From Actinomycetota bacterium (lineage in GTDB: Bacteria > Actinomycetota > Acidimicrobiia > Acidimicrobiales > BP-101), in contig JAUTXA010000178.1 of NCBI GenBank assembly GCA_030838265.1, positions 1 through 11,707 of the forward strand: 11,707 nucleotides of DNA, given 5' to 3'. The notes below the pieces were generated by a model, which was not told the origin of the DNA, made no database searches, and worked only from the letters and a program-made list of their open reading frames with translations. Shown here piece by piece: positions 6,485 through 11,707 of this stretch; position 1 is the stretch's first letter, and every line of letters begins with the position of its first letter. The position numbers were made by a program, and so were the translations under genes.

Positions 6485-7141
6485 TCAGTCGAGGCGGATA
6501 ATTCCCATGCGCACGGCGCGCAACACGGCCTGGGTACGATCTCGGCTGTCGAGCTTCTGATAGATCGAGGCCAGGTGGTTCTTGACCGTCTTCACGCTGA
6601 TGTAGAGGCGCTCGGCGACCTCGGTGGTCGACGCTCCCTCGGCAATGAGCTGGAGGACCTCTTCCTCCCGCTTGGTGACGACGTGCTCGGGCGGTCGCCC
6701 CGCCACTGAAGGCTCAGGTGGCAACCGCTGGACCTCGGTGAGCATCGAGGCCGCCAGCTCAGGGGTGAGGGCTGTCTCGCCGCTGCGGGCCAGGCGCAGG
6801 GTGCGCACGACCTCCTCGGTCGTGCAGTCCTTGACCAGGTATCCGCCGGCGCCGGCGCGCACCGCGTCGCCCAACACCGACTGGTCGGCGTGCATGGTGA
6901 GGATGACGACGGGGATCTGCGGGAACTCGGCATGGATCCGTTGGGTGGCAGCCACGCCGTCAAGTACGGGCATCGAGACGTCCATGAGGATGATGTCGGG
7001 CAGCAGCTCAGCGGTGAGGCGGACGGCCTCCTCGCCGTCGGCCGCCTCACCCACCACTTCGAATCCCTCGTTCTCGAGCGAACGCCGCAGACCCTCGCGC
7101 AGCATGGTGTGGTCGTCGGCCAGCAATAAGCGGATGGTCAT
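6485..7141 (-). CDS. NarL/LuxR-type two-component response regulator
   Basis: This 218-residue DNA-binding response regulator has a receiver domain (about 3-120) with the acidic pair Asp9-Asp10, phospho-acceptor Asp54 (LMD in IILMDVSMPVLDG), Thr82 and Lys104. A linker follows, then a LuxR-type helix-turn-helix (about 153-215: TKREEEVLQLIAEG, SVKTVKNHLASIYQKL). All phosphotransfer residues are intact. ATG at 7141 overlaps the kinase stop (ATGA) and has GGGAG 4 nt upstream, so the two are translationally coupled and almost certainly cognate. Targets are not shown. The pilin cluster downstream and the tad genes upstream in the same transcription unit make control of pilus expression the best inference. 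Confidence 0.96.
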   Translation of the reverse strand: MTIRLLLADDHTMLREGLRRSLENEGFEVVGEAADGEEAVRLTAELLPDIILMDVSMPVLDGVAATQRIHAEFPQIPVVILTMHADQSVLGDAVRAGAGGYLVKDCTTEEVVRTLRLARSGETALTPELAASMLTEVQRLPPEPSVAGRPPEHVVTKREEEVLQLIAEGASTTEVAERLYISVKTVKNHLASIYQKLDSRDRTQAVLRAVRMGIIRLD

Positions 7142-8718
7142 CGGTCTCCCAACTGGCATCGAACTTTGGTGCCTTGCCCCGGCGTTGACTGCACCTGCAG
7201 CGTGGCTCCGATGGAGTCGGCGCGCTCCCGCATGCCCAGCATGCCGTAGGAGTCCATGCGGGGCGCGGACCTGGGACGCAGCCCGGCGCCGTCATCGGCT
7301 ACCTCGAGCACCGCGCCCTGCTCGTCGCACTGCCACACGACCGAGATGGTGTGGGGCTGGGCATGGCGCTCGGCGTTGGTCACGGCCTCTTGGGCGATGC
7401 GCCACATCTCGCGCTCCTGGGGCAGCGGCAGCCGGCGCATCGAGGAGTGGCGCAGGACAATCTCGACGCCGGTGCGATCACGGACGCGGGCCAAGAAGGC
7501 CTCGAGGGTGGCGACCAGGTCCTGAGAGTCGGAGACGTCGGTGCGCAGGTCGTAGAGGGTCTCTCTCACCTCGGAGACGACCTTGCGCACGTCTTGGCGG
7601 AGGGACTGCAGCTCCTGGCCGACGTCGTTGCCTTGAGCCACCATGCGACACAGCCGGTCCAGCTCGAAGCCCAGGTAGGCGAGCGAGGAGCCGACCCGGT
7701 CATGGAGGTCTCGGGCGATGCGCGTCCGCTCTTCGTCGGCACCGATCGTCCGGAGGCGCCCGAACCACCGGGCGTTGTCGATGGCGAGGGCAGCCTGGTT
7801 GGCCATGCCCTCCATGAGGCCGACGTGACGGGGTTCGAAGGGCGTGGTCTGGCTCAGCTCGACGGCGATGACCCCGACGAGCACGTCGCGGGCCCGCAGC
7901 GGGGCATACAGCCCTGCCACCGACGAGAAGCCCACGCCTTGGGCACTCTCGCCTTGGATGTCAGCGATGAGGATCGGGTGGGTCGCGGTGCTCGCTCGCC
8001 GCAACGGGGCGGGCAGCTGTGATGCCTTCAGAGTCGGGGCCATGCGCACCCCGTAGGTGGCGGCCACCGACCACGAGTTGGCCAGGTCCTCGCGCAGCAC
8101 GATGCAGGCCACGTCGGGCTGGAAGAGGTCGCGCAGTCGCGTCATCGTCGACGCCACCGTCTCGGCCAAATCAAGCGACGCGGGCAGGGTTTGCGCGACC
8201 CGGTGCAGCTCGAAGAGCAAGGCGTTGGCCTCCGACAGCCGGCGCATGCGCTCGATGGCGTGGGTTGTCCGGGCCTCGGCCTCGGTGACCAACCGACGGA
8301 CATAACCGGCGAGCAGGGCCAAGAGGATGAGCTCGGCCGTCCACGACAGCGTGAGTGAAAGCCGCGGGTTGGTCTCGACGAACTGGTAGGGGATCCCGAT
8401 GATCGCCGAGGAGGCCACGGCGAAGGCGACGGCCAGCGGGATGCCTCTAGCCAGGCCGGCGACCACGATTGGGGTGAGGACCACGACGACATAGGGCGAG
8501 CCCCACAGGCCCGTCCCGGCGACCGCGGCCAGGCTGAGCGCCAGCTCGAAGCCGGTGGCCAGCGCCCCGCGGCGGGCCTCGAAGCGGATGGGGTATACCG
8601 AGCGCCAGAGGGCATAGCCCAGGAGCACGCCCCCGGCGATGATGCTGTGGCCAATAGGGCCGTGGGACGAGGCAAGCAGCAGGCCGAGGACGATCGACCC
8701 GAAGCGCAGGACTGTCAC
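7138..8718 (-). CDS. Membrane GAF-domain sensor histidine kinase, NarL/DesK class
   Basis: This 526-residue kinase has about six N-terminal membrane helices (residues 3-140), a short coiled linker, a GAF domain (about 170-315), a HisKA_3 dimerisation domain with the H-box RIARDLHDRVG (His339) and a HATPase_c domain. The ATPase domain shows the N-box (EAVTNAERHA, Asn448), the G1 box (VADDGAG, 474-479) and a GMLGMRERA / TPGQGTKVR segment. Such kinases phosphorylate NarL-type regulators, here the next gene, which overlaps by 4 nt. The GAF domain or membrane part may sense a ligand that cannot be named. GTG at 8718, 38 nt after the tadC stop, is the first start codon in frame that clears tadC; its ribosome-binding site is weak, so the exact start is uncertain. 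Being directly behind cpaF-tadB-tadC links sensing to the pilus motor. Confidence 0.94.
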   Translation of the reverse strand: MTVLRFGSIVLGLLLASSHGPIGHSIIAGGVLLGYALWRSVYPIRFEARRGALATGFELALSLAAVAGTGLWGSPYVVVVLTPIVVAGLARGIPLAVAFAVASSAIIGIPYQFVETNPRLSLTLSWTAELILLALLAGYVRRLVTEAEARTTHAIERMRRLSEANALLFELHRVAQTLPASLDLAETVASTMTRLRDLFQPDVACIVLREDLANSWSVAATYGVRMAPTLKASQLPAPLRRASTATHPILIADIQGESAQGVGFSSVAGLYAPLRARDVLVGVIAVELSQTTPFEPRHVGLMEGMANQAALAIDNARWFGRLRTIGADEERTRIARDLHDRVGSSLAYLGFELDRLCRMVAQGNDVGQELQSLRQDVRKVVSEVRETLYDLRTDVSDSQDLVATLEAFLARVRDRTGVEIVLRHSSMRRLPLPQEREMWRIAQEAVTNAERHAQPHTISVVWQCDEQGAVLEVADDGAGLRPRSAPRMDSYGMLGMRERADSIGATLQVQSTPGQGTKVRCQLGDR

Positions 8719-8756
8719 CAGGGGGCTGAAGTCAGCCGCCTGCTCACTGCTTCGGC

Positions 8757-9686
8757 CTAGCGAAGGCCTTTCATGATCGATGCCGCCGCCGGCCCCAAGA
8801 CGACGACGAGCACGGCCGGGAAGATGAACAGGATCAGGGGGAAGAGGATCTTGACCGGGAGCTTCCCGGCCTTCTCCCGAGCCCACTGCCTCCGCTTGTT
8901 CCTCATCTCCGCCGCCTGGGCGTGCAGGACTCGCCCGATGGGCATCCCCAGGGCGTCCGCCTGTGTCAGGGCCAGAACGAAGTTCGATAGCTCAGGGACC
9001 TCGGTTCGTCGCTTCAGGTTCTGGAGGGCTTCCCGCCGCGGGAGGCCGAGCTCCATCTCCTTCAGCGTACGGGAGAACTCGAGCGCCAACGGGGAGTCGA
9101 AGTTGTTGCACACGACGTCGAGTGCTCCCTCGAAGCCCATGCCCGCCTCGACCGAGATGGCCAAGAGGTCGAGGATGTCGGGAAGGTCCTTGAAGATGGC
9201 TTCCTTGCGCTCGGTCACCTTCCGGGTCAGCCAGGCCTGGGGACCGAGCGCCCCGATGGCGGGGAAGAGCAGGAGGACGAGGGCGTCCTTGCTCGTCGAG
9301 AGATGCGACGTGGTCACGATGAGGAGCCCGGCGACCAAGGTCAAGGCCGTGAACAGGACCTGGGCCGTCACGAACTCCTCGGCCCTGATGCTGGCGCTCA
9401 GCCCCGCGACCAACAGAGCGTGGTGGCAGCGCTGGACGTGGTCACCGGGGGTGAGCCGGGAGATCGAGTTGAGCACGCCTCCGCCGAGAGGGCGCAGGAC
9501 GCGGCTCAGGAAGGGCTGGCGAAGGCGCTGGCTGAACTCGTCGAGGGGCTCGTCGAGGTCGTCGTCGAGGCCCCGGAGATAGGCCTCGGGATCAGCGTCC
9601 GGCGCCCGGGCCCGCATCCCCGCGCTGACGAACCACAGGCCGCAGAGGCCGAGGGCGAGGGCGACGAGAAGCGCGACGTTCGCCAT
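8757..9686 (-). CDS. tadC: TadC-type inner-membrane pilus platform protein, right module
   Basis: This is the partner of the upstream TadB in the membrane platform of the second Tad engine. The 309-residue protein has an N-terminal helix (3-22), an acidic linker (30-50), helices near 108-125 and 133-150, the F-domain signature LPDILDLLAISVEAGMGF (169-186), QADALGMPIGRVLHAQ (242-257), and a C-terminal helix with FPLILFIFPAVLVVVLGPAA. Start ATG at 9686 overlaps the tadB stop by one base (TGATG), the same junction type as in the left module. It aligns ungapped with the left TadC but is clearly diverged. The frame stays open well beyond this start into tadB; that stretch is not part of the protein. 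Confidence 0.95.
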   Translation of the reverse strand: MANVALLVALALGLCGLWFVSAGMRARAPDADPEAYLRGLDDDLDEPLDEFSQRLRQPFLSRVLRPLGGGVLNSISRLTPGDHVQRCHHALLVAGLSASIRAEEFVTAQVLFTALTLVAGLLIVTTSHLSTSKDALVLLLFPAIGALGPQAWLTRKVTERKEAIFKDLPDILDLLAISVEAGMGFEGALDVVCNNFDSPLALEFSRTLKEMELGLPRREALQNLKRRTEVPELSNFVLALTQADALGMPIGRVLHAQAAEMRNKRRQWAREKAGKLPVKILFPLILFIFPAVLVVVLGPAAASIMKGLR

Positions 9687-10645
9687 CAGACGTCGATCTT
9701 CACCATGCGGAGGATGACCCAGACGCCGGCGAGGACTGAGAGCCCGGTGGCTCCGAGGATCCAGTACCCGGCCCCCTGGAACATGGGCTTCATGTATCCG
9801 GGGCTGATGACTTGGATGGCGAACAGCAGGAAGACGGGAAGGGCGCCGAGGACCCAGGCCGAGATGCGGCCCTCGGCAGTGAGCACGTCGACCTCGCGGC
9901 GCACGTCCTCGCGGGCGTAGATGAAGTCGGCCAGGGTGTGGAGGAGGTCGCCCAGCTTGCCGCCGACCGTTTGTTGGATGCGGATGGCCTGCACGACCCA
10001 GTGGAGGTCGCGGATGTCGAGACGGAAGGCCATGCGCTCGAGAGCGTCGACGACGGGATCGCCGAGGCGCGTCTCGTCGACCACCCGGCGGAACTCCTCC
10101 GACAGCGGCGCTTCGGCTTCCTCGCACATGAGCTGGATCGAGCGCAGGAAGGTGTGGCCCGCGCCGAGGGAGCCGGCGATCAGCGTCATGGCGCCCGGCA
10201 GCTGGGTCTCGAACTTCTTCTTCCGACGCCGGATCCGGCGCTTGACCAAGGCCCAGCTCAGGAAAGGAGTGGCCACCAAGGCCACGACCGCGAACAGGAA
10301 TTGACCAGTGACCAGCTGGAGCACGCACGCGGCCACAATGCCGCTGCTGGCCGCCACCACCACGTACTCACCGGCCCGCAGCGGGATCCGGGCCCGCTCG
10401 AGCTCGACGGCGAGGGTCCCGGCCGCATCGAGCTGATCGACCATGCGCCCGGCGAGGCTTACCGTCCCTTCGACCAGCGTGCCCCGTGTCTCGCTCACTG
10501 ACTCGACGGCGACGTCCTGCTCGCCGTACGGAAGGTCGAGGATCAAGGCCAGGTCGTCCTCCTGCTCGCGCTTGCGCTGCAGGAAGCCGACCACGAGCAG
10601 GGCGAAGCCGGCGCCGGCGAGGAGGGCGATGAGCACGTCGTTCAT
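9686..10645 (-). CDS. tadB: TadB-type inner-membrane pilus platform protein, right module (no VWA domain)
   Basis: This 319-residue TadB of usual length has a first helix at 3-22, a charged linker, paired helices at about 94-112 and 116-134, a cytoplasmic F-domain (about 145-255) with LPGAMTLIAGSLGAGHTF and IQQTVGGKLGDLLHTLADF, and two C-terminal helices (about 262-281, 294-311). ATG at 10645 overlaps the cpaF stop (ATGA). Its full length aligns with the last 319 residues of the left-module fusion, both ending in a short I/V-K-I/V-D tail. This makes it the natural reference for how much was added in the fusion. It acts with TadC as the static platform for the ATPase. Confidence 0.95.
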   Translation of the reverse strand: MNDVLIALLAGAGFALLVVGFLQRKREQEDDLALILDLPYGEQDVAVESVSETRGTLVEGTVSLAGRMVDQLDAAGTLAVELERARIPLRAGEYVVVAASSGIVAACVLQLVTGQFLFAVVALVATPFLSWALVKRRIRRRKKKFETQLPGAMTLIAGSLGAGHTFLRSIQLMCEEAEAPLSEEFRRVVDETRLGDPVVDALERMAFRLDIRDLHWVVQAIRIQQTVGGKLGDLLHTLADFIYAREDVRREVDVLTAEGRISAWVLGALPVFLLFAIQVISPGYMKPMFQGAGYWILGATGLSVLAGVWVILRMVKIDV

Positions 10646-11707
10646 CGGCGACGCTCGTTCTCGACCAAGCGGCGACTCGAAGGGGTTCGGGATCCCCGTG
10701 CAGGACGGTCGCTTCCGCCTGGGGCGGCCTTGGTGCGGAAGACGGTGGCCGGAAGCTCGATGTTGTGCTCGGTGAGCTTGTCCATGAACTTCGGCCGCAG
10801 ACCGGTCGGGGCGATCTCACCGCTGGGCTTTCCGTTGACGCTGGGCAGCGACCGGTAGGCGAACACGTCTTGCAGCAGGATGGTGTCGCCCTCGATGCCC
10901 TGGACCTCGGTCACCGAGGTGACCACCCGGCGGCCGTCGGGCATCCGGTCGAGGTGCATGATGATGTTGATCGCCGAGACGATCTGCTCGCGGATGGCCC
11001 GGACCGGTAGGTCGAACCCGGCCATCAGCACCATGGTCTCGAGCCGGCTCAGGGCATCACGAGCGCTGTTCGAGTGGACGGTGGTCATCGAGCCCTCATG
11101 GCCGGTGTTCATGGCCTGGAGCATGTCGAGGGCCTCGGCCCCCCTGACCTCACCGACGATGATCCGGTCGGGCCGCATGCGGAGGGAGTTCTTCACCAGG
11201 TCTCGGATCCTGACCTCGCCCGATCCCTCGGCATTGGGGGGCCGGGCCTCGAGATTGATGACGTGGGGCTGTTGCAGCTGGAGCTCGGCCGAGTCCTCGA
11301 TGGTGATGATGCGCTCGCCATCGGGGATGAAGGACGAGAGCACGTTGAGGTTGGTGGTCTTGCCGGTTCCGGTACCCCCGGACACGAGCACGTTGAGCTT
11401 CGCCCGGACACAGGCCTCCATCACCGTCACCAGGTCGAGCGTCCACGTGCCGAAGTTGATGAGGTCCTTGGCAGTGAACGGGTCGGCGCTGAACTTGCGG
11501 ATGGTGAGCACCGAGCCGTGGATCGCGAGCGGCGGGATGATGGCGTTGACTCGGGACCCGTCGGGCAGGCGGGCGTCGACCATCGGCGAGGACTCGTCGA
11601 CGCGGCGCCCGATGCTGCTGTCGATGCGGTCGATCACCTGCATCAGCTGCTCGTTGGTCTCGAAGGTGACCGGGCTGCGGGTGATCCTGCCGCGCTGCTC
11701 GTCGTTG
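10642..11707 (-). CDS. cpaF: CpaF/TadA-type pilus assembly ATPase, right module (5' truncated by window edge)
   Basis: This is the cytoplasmic ATPase driving the second Tad engine. The frame runs to the window edge with residues (RITRSPVTFETNEQL) that belong to the family's N-terminal domain, so the start is outside; the Met codon at 11643 is internal. Walker A (GGTGTGKTT) is encoded at 11353-11379. Then come the Asp box (ITIEDSAELQL), ARPPN, Walker B (RPDRIIVGEVRG) and the His box (GHEGSMTTVHS). All catalytic motifs are intact. The C-terminus carries an Arg/Ser/Pro-rich tail of about 30 residues after LPATVF, longer than and unlike the left paralogue's end. The 4-nt overlap with tadB indicates coupling. 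CpaE/TadZ and CpaB genes would be expected just upstream. Confidence 0.95.
   Translation of the reverse strand, partial: NDEQRGRITRSPVTFETNEQLMQVIDRIDSSIGRRVDESSPMVDARLPDGSRVNAIIPPLAIHGSVLTIRKFSADPFTAKDLINFGTWTLDLVTVMEACVRAKLNVLVSGGTGTGKTTNLNVLSSFIPDGERIITIEDSAELQLQQPHVINLEARPPNAEGSGEVRIRDLVKNSLRMRPDRIIVGEVRGAEALDMLQAMNTGHEGSMTTVHSNSARDALSRLETMVLMAGFDLPVRAIREQIVSAINIIMHLDRMPDGRRVVTSVTEVQGIEGDTILLQDVFAYRSLPSVNGKPSGEIAPTGLRPKFMDKLTEHNIELPATVFRTKAAPGGSDRPARGSRTPSSRRLVENERRR

Noticed and set aside
6624..7817. 397-codon open frame on the + strand
   Set aside because: It lies wholly antisense to the response regulator and kinase, is Arg/Ala/Ser-rich, shows no domain and reflects the high GC content.
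8719..8886. Longer kinase N-terminus starting inside tadC
   Set aside because: It would overlap tadC by over 120 nt and has a low-complexity sequence; GTG at 8718 immediately precedes the first membrane helix.
9687..10328. Upstream extension of the right tadC frame
   Set aside because: The extension overlaps tadB completely and has a Pro/Arg/Gly-rich composition. The ATG at 9686 gives the normal 309-residue TadC and a TGATG junction.
1..11707. Mobile element, CRISPR array, tRNA or rRNA
   Set aside because: No transposase or integrase motifs, no regularly spaced repeat array and no recognisable tRNA or rRNA sequence were seen; the only large repeat is the pilin duplication.

Overview
The window is a high-GC, gene-dense bacterial segment carrying two convergent tad (tight adherence, type IVc/Flp pilus) gene sets around a small cluster of Flp-type prepilin genes. 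High GC, frequent GTG starts, the Actinobacteria-type CpaF/TadB/TadC set and a BldC-like small MerR-type regulator point to an actinobacterium. An Acidimicrobiia-like lineage is a guess; nothing here fixes the taxonomy.

Left module (+ strand, 1-5171): the 3' part of a CpaF/TadA pilus ATPase, a 634-residue protein joining a signal peptide and a von Willebrand factor A (VWA) domain to a complete TadB platform protein, a TadC platform protein, and a large polytopic membrane protein resembling GT-C-type glycosyltransferases. The genes overlap by 4 and 1 nt or lie 7 nt apart, so they form one operon.

Pilin island (- strand, 5189-5981): three short Flp-type prepilin genes. The first two transcribed are near-identical tandem copies with textbook ribosome-binding sites. 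The third is divergent and separated from them by a perfect 17-bp hairpin.

Right module (- strand, 6079-11707): a second CpaF (5' end outside the window), an ordinary-length TadB, a TadC, a membrane GAF histidine kinase of the NarL/DesK type and its LuxR/NarL response regulator, tightly coupled. A BldC-like DNA-binding protein follows, and then the pilins.

Together the window encodes two ATPase-plus-platform engines, pilin subunits, a possible envelope or pilin glycosylation enzyme, and a dedicated sensory and regulatory set. CpaE/TadZ, a prepilin peptidase, TadE/TadG minor pilins and CpaB are not visible and may lie outside. The most notable features are the VWA-TadB fusion with an intact metal site, the paired paralogous modules facing a shared pilin island, the 40-residue predicted mature pilins, and the two-component system co-transcribed with the pilus motor. 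No RNA genes, CRISPR arrays or insertion sequences were seen. No gene-free stretch exceeds about 135 bases.
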